The translations under genes were made by a program, and so were the position numbers. 64,000 nucleotides of DNA from JAHZKN01 sp965250205 (GTDB lineage: Bacteria > Pseudomonadota > Alphaproteobacteria > Rhizobiales > Hyphomicrobiaceae): assembly GCA_965250205.1 (NCBI GenBank), contig CBDFNK010000020.1, positions 168,931 to 232,930 of the forward strand, read 5' to 3'. Below are positions 1 to 9,094 of this stretch, piece after piece; within the stretch, counting starts at the first letter, position 1, and every line of letters starts with the position of its first letter. The notes under the pieces were generated by a model that did no database searches, was not told where the DNA came from, and saw only the letters and a list, made by a program, of their open reading frames with translations.

Positions 1-1698
1 GGGCAGTTGCGGCTTGAACAAGAACTGGCACGAGACCCAGTCTATCGCGCGCGGGTGCGTCTTCTTGAAGCCGTGCAAGTTCTACAGCAAGTTACGGGCG
101 ACGAAATAGGCGTAAGCTCTGTGTCTGGCATTGCGCCAAACCGCGTGCCTCATCCCACTGCAGCTGACGCCAAACCGCAAATGCAACCAGCTGGTGGATC
201 TGCACATCGCGCCGCGCACAAGCCTGTGCAAATAGATCAGCCAGTTCGAGGTCGTGGGGTTGAGACAGCAGCGCCAGCGGGGGTCGTCCCGAGTGCAGAT
301 GATTTGATGCGCATTCGCGGTATCACACGCACCTTGAATGAACGCCTTCAGGCCATTGGCATCACACGTTTTTCCCAAATCGCTGCCTGGACAAGTGTTG
401 ACCGCCTTGAGGTCAGTGCCGAGCTTGGTCTGGACCGTGAAATTGCACGGCAAAATTGGATTGAGCAAGCGGCACTGTTGGTGTCCAGGACTTCGCAAAC
501 ATCAACTAGAAGTGCTGCAGCAATGCCTGCGCCAGCGTCCGATAAGCCCGCATCCAGTCGATCAGGTTTCGGCACAATATGCACTCAGGCCTGTTCACAA
601 AAACAACCAAAGCCGGTCGTGATTAAAGGGCAGGACATTGTTCGTGAAACGGGGGCACCTGCCATCCCTCATGGCTTGATCAAAACGGCTGCTCATGGCG
701 TGCTTCGGAAATTGAGTGCAAGCAACGACACCCGTCAGGTGTCACGCCTAGAACAAGTGGTTGCCATGCCTCAGCCCGGTTTAACAAGGGTCCCAGAAAT
801 ACCACCAAAGGGGCTCGACCGCAAAAAGACGACTCCACTTCGTCCGCACTCGCAAATCGTATTTTCACCTCAAATTATGCCTGAACCGCGCCGTGTGGTT
901 GCAACCCAGCTTTGCCAACAAAATGAAGGTGCCAATTTTTCTGATCTAACGGAGCAAGACACTTCGATATACAAAACCCCACCGAGCGCTGGGATCAAAG
1001 CTGTTGTTCAACCCGATGTGAAACCTGATGGTGGTGATAACCCGCTCGCAGCCAAACCCGTTCTGCCCAAAGACAAGTTACGTTTTCGCCGTTTGAAATT
1101 GAAACCGAAAACAATACCAGAGAGCACGCCCGAAGAATCGCAAGTGAGAGAACCAACCGTCAATCTATTGGTTGTGCCCTCATCATCGATGCAAAGTCCA
1201 CGGGACGGACAGATTGAATTTCGTAATTCTGCGCTCAGCAGACAGCCTGAAACTGAAGTGCCCAATGAAAATGCCGAACGTAGTGCCGCCAGTCCCAATC
1301 CCATGTCGCCACCGCCACCGCCGGTGCCAGGGCGGACACAAGGAAGTGCATTTAAAAAACGAGTTTGGCAGCGCCATCGTGGCGCCTTCGACCCCAAACA
1401 AAGTCGCGGCCCAAGCTTTGGTGATGGTCAGCGCTGGCGCGAGCCAGACTCGATTCTCACCGGACCTAGTCTTGATGATGAGGTGGGGTTAGATCCAAAA
1501 ATCTATGCACACACCGAGGAGGCAAGTGTGAAAATTGTGCGTGCTCGACCAAAATCCGGCCCGTCTGGCGATCCTTTTTCGCTGCCCCCCCGTAGCACTC
1601 CCGAGCCAATAACAGGCGACGAACCAGCGGGCCAGACAGTGGAATCTGCACCGCGCCAACCGGCAAAGCGGATTTTCAATGCCCTAAAGCGCGAATAA
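1..1698 (+). CDS. Hypothetical protein with a helix-hairpin-helix-like domain (5' end probably outside window)
   Basis: The frame is open from the first base, so the true start may lie upstream; the first usable start in the window is TTG at 7. Residues about 97-160 form a compact helical domain (DDLMRIRGITRTLNERLQAI, then FSQIAAWT) like the helix-3-turn-helix domains attached to alphaproteobacterial NuoE and ribosomal-type proteins, which have a DNA/RNA-binding fold. The rest is long, low-complexity, rich in Pro, Ser and charged residues, with a poly-Pro run near residue 437, and is probably disordered. It stops with TAA about 130 bp before mcd. The exact role is unknown; nucleic-acid or protein tethering is inference. 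Confidence 0.7.
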   Translation, partial: GQLRLEQELARDPVYRARVRLLEAVQVLQQVTGDEIGVSSVSGIAPNRVPHPTAADAKPQMQPAGGSAHRAAHKPVQIDQPVRGRGVETAAPAGVVPSADDLMRIRGITRTLNERLQAIGITRFSQIAAWTSVDRLEVSAELGLDREIARQNWIEQAALLVSRTSQTSTRSAAAMPAPASDKPASSRSGFGTICTQACSQKQPKPVVIKGQDIVRETGAPAIPHGLIKTAAHGVLRKLSASNDTRQVSRLEQVVAMPQPGLTRVPEIPPKGLDRKKTTPLRPHSQIVFSPQIMPEPRRVVATQLCQQNEGANFSDLTEQDTSIYKTPPSAGIKAVVQPDVKPDGGDNPLAAKPVLPKDKLRFRRLKLKPKTIPESTPEESQVREPTVNLLVVPSSSMQSPRDGQIEFRNSALSRQPETEVPNENAERSAASPNPMSPPPPPVPGRTQGSAFKKRVWQRHRGAFDPKQSRGPSFGDGQRWREPDSILTGPSLDDEVGLDPKIYAHTEEASVKIVRARPKSGPSGDPFSLPPRSTPEPITGDEPAGQTVESAPRQPAKRIFNALKRE

Positions 1699-1825
1699 TC
1701 GAGAAATCGCGCGCCAGTGTCGCGCAGCAAATGGTTGCTTGCCCCGAAAGTCTGTTTAATTTGCCCAAAAGCCTATGGGTGGCAGTTGTCGCCTAAGTGC
1801 GCGCGGATTTTGAGGAGACCAAGGA

Positions 1826-3508
1826 ATGTCAATTGCTGAGCTGAAATCTAATCCGGATCTAATGAGCCAGGGCCCTGATGCTGTGTTGGGCAAAACAGAG
1901 CAGGCCGTTAAGGCGGCAGATCGGATTTTGACGCAGGCTAAGGCTGGCGTACGCCTCAAGGTTCAAGAGCTCGGCGGACACGATGAAGCCCAGCATGTCA
2001 CCCATGGCTTGGCTTGGTTGGCAACGACGGTTGAAGCGCTACGCCAAATGCACTTGTGGTGCCTTCGGTTAAAGGAAGAAGATCGTCTCGGTCAATTTGA
2101 GCTTTCGATCCTGACTGTTGGTTTTTCAGAATACCTATCGCAGATCGCCGGTGGCATTCCGATGAGCCAGCTTGAGATCATTCGCCCCGAAGCACTCGGC
2201 GTTGCCACGTCCGAGGTCACGGCTTTCCGCGCTGAAGTTGCTGAATTGATTGAAGCCGGTGCAACAGCCTCCATCAAGGCGCAGCTTGCAGAGCTGATCA
2301 AGAATGGCGAGGGATCTACAACGTTTGGTGATTCTGGACTCGATGAAATGATGTCCGAGATTCATGAACAGATGCGCAAGTTCTCAGAGGCAGAAGTTGT
2401 GCCGCATGCCCATGAGTGGCATTTGAAAAATTCCTATATTCCGATGGAAATCATTCAGAACCTAGCCGAGCTTGGCGTCTTTTCGCTATCGCTTCCGGAA
2501 GAGTTTGGCGGGATGGGGCTTGGCAAGCTTGCCATGTGTGTCGTTTCAGAGGAGTTGTCGCGCGGCTATATTGGCGTTGGCTCACTTGGCACACGTGCTG
2601 AGATTGCAGGCGAGCTTATTTTAAACAACGGTACAGACGAGCAAAAACAAAAGTACTTGCCGAAGATTGCTACCGGTGAGATTTTGCCGACTGCTGTGTT
2701 TACCGAGCCAAACACAGGTTCCGATCTAGCATCATTGAAGACGCGGGCTGTCAAAGAGGACGCTGGCTACAAGATTACCGGCCAAAAGACTTGGATCACG
2801 CATCCCGTGCGTGCCGACCTGATGACAGTGTTGGCGCGGACCAACCCGGATGAGAAAGGCTATCGCGGCCTTTCGATGTTCCTTGCTGAAAAACCACGTG
2901 GCAGCGACGATGTACCATTTCCAGCTGACGGTATGAATGGCGGTGAGATTGAAGTGCTCGGCTATCGTGGTATGAAAGAATACGACATTTCATTTGACGG
3001 CTTTGACGTGCCGGAAGAGAATTTATTGGGCGGCGTAGAGGGCCAAGGCTTTAAACAGCTCATGAATACTTTTGAAGGTGCGCGTATTCAAACGGCGGCG
3101 CGCGCTGTTGGTGTAGCGCAATGCGCGATGGATTTGGCGCTTCGTTATGCGCTCGATCGCAATCAATTTGGAAAGCCGATTTACAGTTTCCCGCGCGTTG
3201 CAAATAAAGTAGTGATGATGGCAGTGGAAACGATGTTTGCCCGTCAAATGACCTACTTCTCCGCACGAGAAAAAGACCAAGACAGGCGCTGTGACTTGGA
3301 AGCGGGGATGGCAAAGCTTCTTGGTGCACGAGTGGCCTGGGCCAACGCAGACAACGCGCTGCAAATTCACGGTGGCAATGGCTTTGCGTTGGAATACCCT
3401 GTGTCACGTGTGTTGTGTGATGCGCGCATCCTGAACATCTTCGAGGGTGCCGCGGAAATTCAGGCGCAGGTTATTGCACGCCGCCTGCTCGAGAAAAAGA
3501 ACGCCTAG
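1826..3508 (+). CDS. mcd: (2S)-methylsuccinyl-CoA dehydrogenase-like acyl-CoA dehydrogenase
   Basis: An acyl-CoA dehydrogenase of 560 residues. The first ~170 residues are an extra helical domain typical of methylsuccinyl-CoA dehydrogenase, the FAD enzyme that oxidises methylsuccinyl-CoA to mesaconyl-CoA in the ethylmalonyl-CoA pathway of acetyl-CoA assimilation. The three ACAD domains follow: FAD-contact motif TEPNTGSDLAS near residue 297, the middle beta domain, and the C-terminal helical domain with IHGGNGFALEYP and the IFEGAAEIQ segment that carries the usual catalytic Glu. GAGG ahead of ATG 1826 fits a ribosome site. Electrons would go to ETF. An unassigned long ACAD is the alternative, but the N-terminal extension favours Mcd. 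Stop is TAG. Confidence 0.82.
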   Translation: MSIAELKSNPDLMSQGPDAVLGKTEQAVKAADRILTQAKAGVRLKVQELGGHDEAQHVTHGLAWLATTVEALRQMHLWCLRLKEEDRLGQFELSILTVGFSEYLSQIAGGIPMSQLEIIRPEALGVATSEVTAFRAEVAELIEAGATASIKAQLAELIKNGEGSTTFGDSGLDEMMSEIHEQMRKFSEAEVVPHAHEWHLKNSYIPMEIIQNLAELGVFSLSLPEEFGGMGLGKLAMCVVSEELSRGYIGVGSLGTRAEIAGELILNNGTDEQKQKYLPKIATGEILPTAVFTEPNTGSDLASLKTRAVKEDAGYKITGQKTWITHPVRADLMTVLARTNPDEKGYRGLSMFLAEKPRGSDDVPFPADGMNGGEIEVLGYRGMKEYDISFDGFDVPEENLLGGVEGQGFKQLMNTFEGARIQTAARAVGVAQCAMDLALRYALDRNQFGKPIYSFPRVANKVVMMAVETMFARQMTYFSAREKDQDRRCDLEAGMAKLLGARVAWANADNALQIHGGNGFALEYPVSRVLCDARILNIFEGAAEIQAQVIARRLLEKKNA

Positions 3509-3509
3509 A

Positions 3510-3559
3510 TCATGTTCGAGCCAAAAGTGGGCGCGGTTTTGCGCCTGGACACATGATCC
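3510..3559. repeat. Intergenic palindromic element, type A
   Basis: Begins and ends with an inverted ATCATGT / ACATGAT pair around GCCAAAAGTGGGCGCGG and begins right at the mcd stop. A close relative lies at 15681-15730 behind the symporter gene. This is the layout of rhizobial intergenic mosaic elements (RIME-like). Confidence 0.75.
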
Positions 3560-3568
3560 AAAACAAAA

Positions 3569-3842
3569 GGACAAAGCGTGTCTCCCAAAAGTGGCAGCCG
3601 GTTTTGGGATAAAGACACGCGCAAATATAAGGACAAAGCGTGTCTCCCAAAAGTGGCAGCCGGTTTTGGGATAAAGACACGCGCAAATATAAGGACAAAG
3701 CGTGTCTCCCAAAAGTGGCAGCCGGTTTTGGGATAAAGACACGCGCAAATATAAGGACAAAGCGTGTCTCCCAAAAGTGGAAGTCGGTCTGGCCAACACT
3801 GCTCAAGCTTGTGTTGGGTGGTTTTGGGATAAAGACACGCCA
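3569..3842. repeat. 62-bp tandem repeat, three perfect copies plus a diverged fourth
   Basis: Units start at 3569, 3631, 3693 and 3755. The first three are identical 62-mers containing TGTCTCCCAAAAGTGGCAGC and ATAAAGACACGC; the fourth keeps both edges but has a different, longer centre. Each unit holds GCGTGTCTCCCAAAA facing TTTTGGGATAAAGACACGC, so each can fold as a hairpin. The core resembles the neighbouring type A palindrome, suggesting local amplification of a mosaic element. The frames through it are chance ORFs. Confidence 0.9.
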
Positions 3843-3853
3843 AAGCAAAGACC

Positions 3854-3895
3854 TAGAGCACGCTAACTGGTTCAATCTAAGATGAACGTGCTCTA
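3854..3895. repeat. Intergenic palindrome, type B (TAGAGCACG...CGTGCTCTA)
   Basis: Perfect 9-bp ends TAGAGCACG and CGTGCTCTA around a 24-bp centre. Relatives lie at 15740-15780 and 11591-11630, and more loosely at 7710-7761. Confidence 0.75.
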
Positions 3896-3935
3896 GAACA
3901 CGTGAGCAAATGCGCATCAGGCAAGAGGGCGGGGC

Positions 3936-4922
3936 ATGAGCGACGCAAATGGGCTGCCACCGTCTGATGGCCTGCGTGTCGTCTCTCTCATTGCCAGTGC
4001 TACGGAAATTGTCCATGCGCTGGGCATGGGGGACGCCCAAGTGGGGCGCAGTCACGAATGCGATTGGCCGCCAGGTGTTGTAGACCTACCGCAACTGACA
4101 AAGGCAAAGTTCAAGGTCTCTGGTGGTAGTGCTGCGATTGACCGCGCGGTGCGCGATCTCGTTACCAATGCCTTGGCAGTCTATGAGGTTGATCCGGATG
4201 GTTTCGCTGAGTTGGCGCTTGATGTGATCTTGACGCAGGACCAATGCGTGGTGTGCGCAGTGTCGCTTAGCGATGTAGAACGTGCGGTCTGTCAAACGAC
4301 AGGGCTTGAGGTCAATGTGGTTTCACTCAGGCCTCATTCAATGGCCGATGTGTATCGCGGCATTCAGATCGTGGCCGACGCGCTCAACGAGCCACGCCGT
4401 GGTGAGACATTGGTTGGCGATATGCAGCGTCGTCTGGCCCGTGTTGAAAAATTGGCCCGGGATTGTTACCGACCGAGTGTGGCCTTCATCGAGTGGATGG
4501 AGCCGTTGATGTCGTGCGGACACTGGATGCCGGAATTGGTTTCACTTTCGGGTGGAGTGTCACTGTTTGGTGAGCCAGGAGCCACTTCACCTTATATAAC
4601 CTGGTCACCTTATATAACCTGGCAGCAATTGGCGGAAAGTGATCCGGATATCATTGTGATTGCACCATGCGGATATGAGATTTTTGAGACCACGAAGGAA
4701 TTGGACCTGCTGATTAAAAATCAACTTTGGCCAGGCTTGCGCGCTGTCGTGGACGGTCAGGTTTATGTGGCCGACGGCAACGCCTATTTCAACCGACCTG
4801 GTCCCCGTTTGGTAGAGACGGCTGAAATTTTGGGCGCAATACTGCATCCGGCAGTTTGCGATTTTGGCCATATGGATCATGGCTATAAGCCGTTGTCATC
4901 TGTCGTCAGAAGTGGAGCGTAA
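3936..4922 (+). CDS. Cobalamin-binding (BtuF-like) periplasmic-binding-fold protein without a signal peptide
   Basis: 328 residues. The start (RVVSLIASATEIVHALGM) is the hallmark opening of BtuF-type class III binding proteins, followed by the SHECDWP segment and a Cys-bearing TQDQCVVC motif as in alphaproteobacterial cobalamin-binding proteins. The C-terminal lobe has LSGGVSLFGEPG and DPDIIVIAPCG. No export signal is visible, so it may act in the cytoplasm, unlike classical BtuF; this is common in this subfamily. Residues about 218-229 contain a duplicated SPYITW hexapeptide from an 18-bp tandem duplication. The TAA stop is 8 bp before the SDR gene, so the two are probably co-transcribed. 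Confidence 0.78.
   Translation: MSDANGLPPSDGLRVVSLIASATEIVHALGMGDAQVGRSHECDWPPGVVDLPQLTKAKFKVSGGSAAIDRAVRDLVTNALAVYEVDPDGFAELALDVILTQDQCVVCAVSLSDVERAVCQTTGLEVNVVSLRPHSMADVYRGIQIVADALNEPRRGETLVGDMQRRLARVEKLARDCYRPSVAFIEWMEPLMSCGHWMPELVSLSGGVSLFGEPGATSPYITWSPYITWQQLAESDPDIIVIAPCGYEIFETTKELDLLIKNQLWPGLRAVVDGQVYVADGNAYFNRPGPRLVETAEILGAILHPAVCDFGHMDHGYKPLSSVVRSGA
4587..4622 (+). repeat. 18-bp perfect tandem duplication inside the cobalamin-binding gene
   Basis: TCACCTTATATAACCTGG occurs twice head to tail and adds six residues (SPYITW) in frame. Confidence 0.95.
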
Positions 4923-4927
4923 TTGGC

Positions 4928-5761
4928 ATGACGATGAAGCCGCGGACAATTCTCATCACCGGATGTTCTTCCGGCATTGGCTTGGCCGCGGCTGCTGGTA
5001 TGAAAGCACGCGGATGGCGTGTGTTTGCAACCGCCCGGCAAGCTGAAGACTTGGCGCGGCTTCGCGATGAAGTGGGTGTTGAACCCGTGGTGCTGGAGCT
5101 TCTAGATCCGTTAACCATTGCACGCTGTGCCGAGCACGTTCTCGCAGAGACCGGTGGCCAATTGGATGCGCTGTTTAATAATGCTGCGGTAGGTCAAATT
5201 GGTGCCATCGAAGATCTCACAGCGGATGTCTTACGGGAACAATTCGAAGTCAATTTTATCGCGACCCATGATCTGACGCAGCGTTTGATCCCAGCCATGC
5301 GCGCCCGCGGGTCAGGGCGGATCGTTCAGTGCTCATCCGTCTTAGGATTTGTCTCCGCTCCCTATCGCGGGGCCTACTGCGCATCAAAGTTTGCACTTGA
5401 AGCGTTGTCGGACGCCATGCGCCATGAGCTTCATGGCACAGGCATCCACGTTAGCCTGATCGAGCCCGGGCCTATCCGGTCACGATTTGTCGATCATGCG
5501 ATGGAAAAGCTGCAATCAAATGTTGATATTGAGAGCTCACATCATCGCGACATTTATCATGCGCGCATTGAAAAGTTGAAGCAGGGTGGTGCTTCAACCT
5601 TCAAGTTAGAGCCTGATGCGGTTGTTAAGAAACTCATCCATGCTGTTGAAAGTCCACGCCCCAGGACACGGTATTATGTGACGGTGCCGACCTACGTGGC
5701 AGCTGTGGCCAAGCGCGTATTGCCCCCGTTTATGGCGGATTGGCTGTCTCGAAAACTATAG
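4928..5761 (+). CDS. Short-chain dehydrogenase/reductase (SDR) family oxidoreductase
   Basis: 277 residues with the classical SDR pattern: cofactor motif TGCSSGIG at residues 9-16, NNAAVG near residue 87, the catalytic Ser in CSSVLGF and the Y-x-x-x-K pair in YCASKFALEAL, then EPGPIRSRF. The substrate cannot be told. ATG 4928 follows the previous stop by 5 bp, which implies coupling with the cobalamin-binding-like gene. Stop is TAG. Confidence 0.88.
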   Translation: MTMKPRTILITGCSSGIGLAAAAGMKARGWRVFATARQAEDLARLRDEVGVEPVVLELLDPLTIARCAEHVLAETGGQLDALFNNAAVGQIGAIEDLTADVLREQFEVNFIATHDLTQRLIPAMRARGSGRIVQCSSVLGFVSAPYRGAYCASKFALEALSDAMRHELHGTGIHVSLIEPGPIRSRFVDHAMEKLQSNVDIESSHHRDIYHARIEKLKQGGASTFKLEPDAVVKKLIHAVESPRPRTRYYVTVPTYVAAVAKRVLPPFMADWLSRKL

Positions 5762-5847
5762 CTTTGTTTCAAATTAGAACACTTAGCCCGCCTCAATAGG
5801 CAGAAACCTGTGCTTTTCCGCTGATTTCAGCAGTTCCCAGACCTTGC

Positions 5848-6120
5848 ATGACTTTTGCGATTGCTTCTTACAATTGCAATACGTCTAAGAGGCATTTGAC
5901 AGTGTTTGGAATTTCGAAGTCGCGCGCATCTAGCAATTTTTATCAACTTGGCGGGCCGGAAATTCGCGTCATCGCGTACACCGCCTCCTATAAGGCGGCC
6001 TATTCATTGCTTGCCAGTTCGTCTGGTGTGATGCTGTTCTCAGCGCTCTATCTCATGAAATCAGCCTGCGGTATTGATCTGATGGCAGGCCCATCACCGT
6101 TTCACGCTCTGTTCTTCTAG
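5848..6120 (+). CDS. Small hypothetical protein with one hydrophobic segment
   Basis: 90 residues. The second half has a hydrophobic stretch (SGVMLFSALYLMKSACGIDL) and a Pro-rich tail. The ribosome site before ATG 5848 is weak, so the true start could be the internal ATG. No homologue is recognised with certainty and a chance ORF cannot be ruled out. Confidence 0.4.
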   Translation: MTFAIASYNCNTSKRHLTVFGISKSRASSNFYQLGGPEIRVIAYTASYKAAYSLLASSSGVMLFSALYLMKSACGIDLMAGPSPFHALFF

Positions 6121-6448
6121 AGTTAGCCGTGTTTGATTAAACGCAGGTAAGTTGCTCCAACTCTTTGAATCTCAACGCCGCGTGCAGCGCGGTGGGTCTG
6201 CCTAAAATCGAATCCGATTTAAGGCAGTTTGATCTAGGAGTTAAGAGGGCTTGGGTAAGACTCTCTTAACTCTGAACATGAGTTAACAGGCATCATAGCC
6301 TGGCTCTTAACTAGGCAGTCTAAATTTGGTGCAAATATAGTATTTTCTGAGAGTGCATCGCGCGCCAGATGCGACGCCCAAATGGGGTGTTTGAGGTTTT
6401 GCGCATTCGATCGCGACTAAGAGTAACTAAAGAAGGTCATCCTGCGCC
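6121..6448. other. Intergenic region without a gene
   Basis: No coding frame stands out. Near 6199-6222 is an imperfect inverted repeat (CCTAAAATCG / CGATTTAAGG) followed by TTTGATCTAG, similar in style to 11503-11535. An AT-rich patch near 6320-6345 could hold the promoter of the acetyltransferase gene. Confidence 0.4.
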
Positions 6449-7699
6449 GTGTTAATGTTTAAGATAATATCTGACGTCGCTATTTTTGACGCCTTCTCAG
6501 AGCAGAATATGGCGACTGCGTCGCGGGGCCTTGATGTGCGGTCTCGTGATCGGTTGATTCTCAGCTGCGTATCCCAATCTGCAGATTTTTTTGCACTTGA
6601 GCAGGAGTGGAATGCGCTGTTTGAGGAAGCAGCAGGCGAGCATCAGGTGTTTCAAAGTTTTGCTTGGCTGTATCATTGGCATGCCGTGTTCGCTGAGGGT
6701 GTCAGCGACGATGGTGCGGCCCGTCTTGCAATTGTCGTCGGACGGGTCAATGGCAAGCTTGTGATGGTGTGGCCACTTGTCGAGCGTCGCTCAGCCGGTG
6801 TGAGAACCCTTGAATGGATGGGGTCTCCTGTTAGTCAATATGGTGACGTGATATTGGCAGATAGTAGAGATCAGTGTGCTTGGTTTGAGGCCGGTCTGGA
6901 GTACATCAAAACTAAATTGAAACCGGATGCGATTGTGTTGCGCAAGGTGCGTGCAGATAGTCTGGTTGCACGATTGAGTGTGAAAACCAAAGTCCACCGC
7001 TTTGGTAGTCAGCAGGCCCCATTTCTAGATCTCACGGAATTTCAGACTTTCGCTGATTTCTGCGCGGCATATTCAAAGCGCACACGTAAAACGCGAAGCC
7101 GTAAGCGACGACGGTTTTTGGAAAATCCGGGGGCACAGGAAGAAATTTATAACGAGGGTGCGCGCGCAGGCGAGATTGTAAAGAATATTCTGCGTATTAA
7201 GCGGCAATGGCTCGAAGAGCGTAACATTGTTTCCAGGGCTTTTAGCAGAACTGAATTTGATGCGTTTATGAATCGCGTCGTTGCGGCCAAAGAACGATCC
7301 GTCAATGCACTCGTTACGGCGATTTCATTTGATGAGCAACTCATCGCGGGTGAAATTGGTTTTCGACACAAAGACACTTACTTTTCACATGTAGCGGCCT
7401 ATGATTTGGAGTATGCGCGGTTGTCGGCCGGTGTGCTTCAGTTTGAGGATACGATTGAGCACTGCATTCAAAACAAAATTCATAGAATTGATCTTTTAGC
7501 CCCCTCTGACCCCTACAAATTGGATTGGGCGACTGGAACCGTGCGCGTTGATAATCTGGCAATTCCATGCACCCCGAAAGGCTATGTCGCGGTGCTCGTA
7601 AATTCAGATATGCCGCAAACGTTGATGCGCAAGTGCGCCAAATTATTGCCAAAACAGCTGCGTGAAACGCTAACACGTGCAGCAGCAAAAATGCTCTAA
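6449..7699 (+). CDS. GNAT-fold acetyltransferase of the CelD/BioF2 type
   Basis: 416 residues with the double-GNAT layout of Acetyltransf_6 proteins (CelD, BioF2, FemAB-like): an N-terminal half with EWNALFEEA and FQSFAWLYHWH, a basic linker rich in RK near residues 207-222, and a C-terminal acetyltransferase half with AGEIGFRHKDTYFSHVAAYD and the LSAGVLQFEDTIEH acyl-CoA loop. Family members act in exopolysaccharide or cellulose-related biosynthesis in alphaproteobacteria; the substrate here is unknown. The true start may be ATG 6509 (MATASRGL) rather than 6449. TAA stop. Confidence 0.75.
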   Translation: MLMFKIISDVAIFDAFSEQNMATASRGLDVRSRDRLILSCVSQSADFFALEQEWNALFEEAAGEHQVFQSFAWLYHWHAVFAEGVSDDGAARLAIVVGRVNGKLVMVWPLVERRSAGVRTLEWMGSPVSQYGDVILADSRDQCAWFEAGLEYIKTKLKPDAIVLRKVRADSLVARLSVKTKVHRFGSQQAPFLDLTEFQTFADFCAAYSKRTRKTRSRKRRRFLENPGAQEEIYNEGARAGEIVKNILRIKRQWLEERNIVSRAFSRTEFDAFMNRVVAAKERSVNALVTAISFDEQLIAGEIGFRHKDTYFSHVAAYDLEYARLSAGVLQFEDTIEHCIQNKIHRIDLLAPSDPYKLDWATGTVRVDNLAIPCTPKGYVAVLVNSDMPQTLMRKCAKLLPKQLRETLTRAAAKML

Positions 7700-7709
7700 C
7701 TTTTTGATC

Positions 7710-7808
7710 TAGAGCGTCGCGCTTTTTCTCGTACCAGCCAAGCTGTTTGCGCAACGCTCTATCTCATGGCTCTATCTCATGGCTCTATCCCATGACTCTA
7801 TTTCATGA
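7710..7808. repeat. Palindrome plus four 13-bp direct repeats
   Basis: TAGAGCGT (7710) and ACGCTCTA (7754-7761) are inverted. They run straight into four head-to-tail 13-mers of the form CTCTATCTCATGG at 7757, 7770, 7783 and 7796; the last two carry point changes. A further TTGATCTAGAGCGC closes the region at about 7857. Confidence 0.8.
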
Positions 7809-7877
7809 TTGGCGATCACCTGATCTGCTCAAAGTCGGACCCAACTTTTCGCAGGTTGATCTAGAGCGCGAGGTGCA

Positions 7878-8363
7878 TTAATCCCGATGGTAGGGGTGGT
7901 GGCTTAGAATTGTCATTGCGCGATAAATCTGTTCGCTCAGCACAATGCGCGCCAGTCCATGCGGTAACGTCAGTGCGCTCAAAGACAGCACTTTGGTTGC
8001 TTTTTTGCGAACCTTGTCATCCAGACCATCAGGTCCGCCGATCACGAACGCCATGGCGCTGACACCATCATCTCTTTGATTGGCGATCCAGGTTGTAAGT
8101 GTACGGGATGTTAGAGAGGCCCCGCGCTCATCAAGAACAATATTGGCCTCTGCCTGCTCAAGTGCGGACAAAATATCTTGCCCTTCTTGGTTTTTTCTAA
8201 GGTTTGCAGTCTGGGCGCGCGATTCAGAAAATTCTCTGAGCTCGAGTTTGGAAAAACCTAGCGGACCGGCAAGACCTGAAATGCGATCTTGATAACGCGT
8301 AAAAAGCTCCCGCTCGCTGGCATCTTTCAGTTTTCCAACGCTGATCAGCGACAGGCGCATCAT
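7878..8363 (-). CDS. rlmH: 23S rRNA (pseudouridine-1915-N3) methyltransferase RlmH
   Basis: The likely start is the second Met (8360, MRLSLISVGKLKD), giving 160 residues, the usual length. The SPOUT-knot SAM site is visible as FVIGGPDGL and the C-terminal LPHGLARIVLSEQIYRA...HPYHRD is diagnostic. It methylates pseudouridine 1915 in helix 69 of 23S rRNA on assembled ribosomes. It sits downstream of rsfS on the same strand, the standard alphaproteobacterial order. Stop is TAA. Confidence 0.96.
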   Translation of the reverse strand: MMRLSLISVGKLKDASERELFTRYQDRISGLAGPLGFSKLELREFSESRAQTANLRKNQEGQDILSALEQAEANIVLDERGASLTSRTLTTWIANQRDDGVSAMAFVIGGPDGLDDKVRKKATKVLSLSALTLPHGLARIVLSEQIYRAMTILSHHPYHRD

Positions 8364-8410
8364 AACGCGATCACCTCGAGATGAAATTTAACAGTCACGT
8401 TGGGCCAAGT

Positions 8411-8824
8411 TTAGTGAGCCGACTTGTCTGCGGGACGTTCAGCAAGCCACATTTTTTCGAGGTTATAAAACGCGCGCACTTCGGGACGGAAAATGTGCAC
8501 CAGGATATCGCCGGTGTCGATCAGGACCCAGTCGCAGGCTTCCATGCCCTCAACGCGAACGCCGTCAGCCAAGCCAGATGTTTTAAGTTTACGGCGAATC
8601 TGGTCCGCAACTGCACCGACATGGCGGTCAGTACGCCCTGACGCCACCACCATGTAATCACCAATCGATGACTTGCCGGTCAGCGGAATGGTGACGATAT
8701 CTTCGGCCTTGGCTTCATCAAGCCATGAGACCAGTTCTTTGAGCACTGCTGCTGATGCATTGTCATCTGACGCAAGCTCAGCGGGAGGCGTACTCTTTTG
8801 AGTACCCTCAAGAGCGGATGGCAT
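8411..8824 (-). CDS. rsfS: Ribosomal silencing factor RsfS
   Basis: 137 residues. The core from about residue 28 has SWLDEAKAEDIVTIPL, DYMVVASGRTDRHVGA and the signature DWVLIDTGDILVHIFRPEVRAFYNLEKMW. RsfS binds ribosomal protein L14 and blocks joining of the subunits in starved cells. The N-terminal ~25 residues are variable. It lies between nadD and rlmH; stop is TAA. Confidence 0.95.
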   Translation of the reverse strand: MPSALEGTQKSTPPAELASDDNASAAVLKELVSWLDEAKAEDIVTIPLTGKSSIGDYMVVASGRTDRHVGAVADQIRRKLKTSGLADGVRVEGMEACDWVLIDTGDILVHIFRPEVRAFYNLEKMWLAERPADKSAH

Positions 8825-9094
8825 CTTGTGTTGGTCGTCCTTCTGTCATGCAATCCAAGTGCGCCGTTGGTTGTGGTTGGCGCGGTTTTCCTCACTCGAC
8901 ACATTTAGGTGCCGGTGGGCAGGATTCAAGTCACCTTCAGTGTTGAAGGCGGGTGAAGGATAAGCGGGGAGCGAAATTGGGGCAACCACTTTCGCTATTT
9001 AACCCTAGGTGGGACCCGTAAATAGGTACAAAAACAGCGCAAAATTCGCGTTTATTGCCTTTCGGTAGATGCAAGCTAGTCCTAGAAACTGGTT

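Noticed and set aside
1008..1397. Minus-strand frames inside the first gene
   Set aside because: They overlap a well-coded plus-strand gene and show no motif.
3569..3842. CRISPR array
   Set aside because: Units are contiguous identical repeats without unique spacers.
3504..4055. Long overlapping frames across the 62-bp repeats
   Set aside because: They exist only because the repeat unit has no stop in some frames; no start signals or family features.
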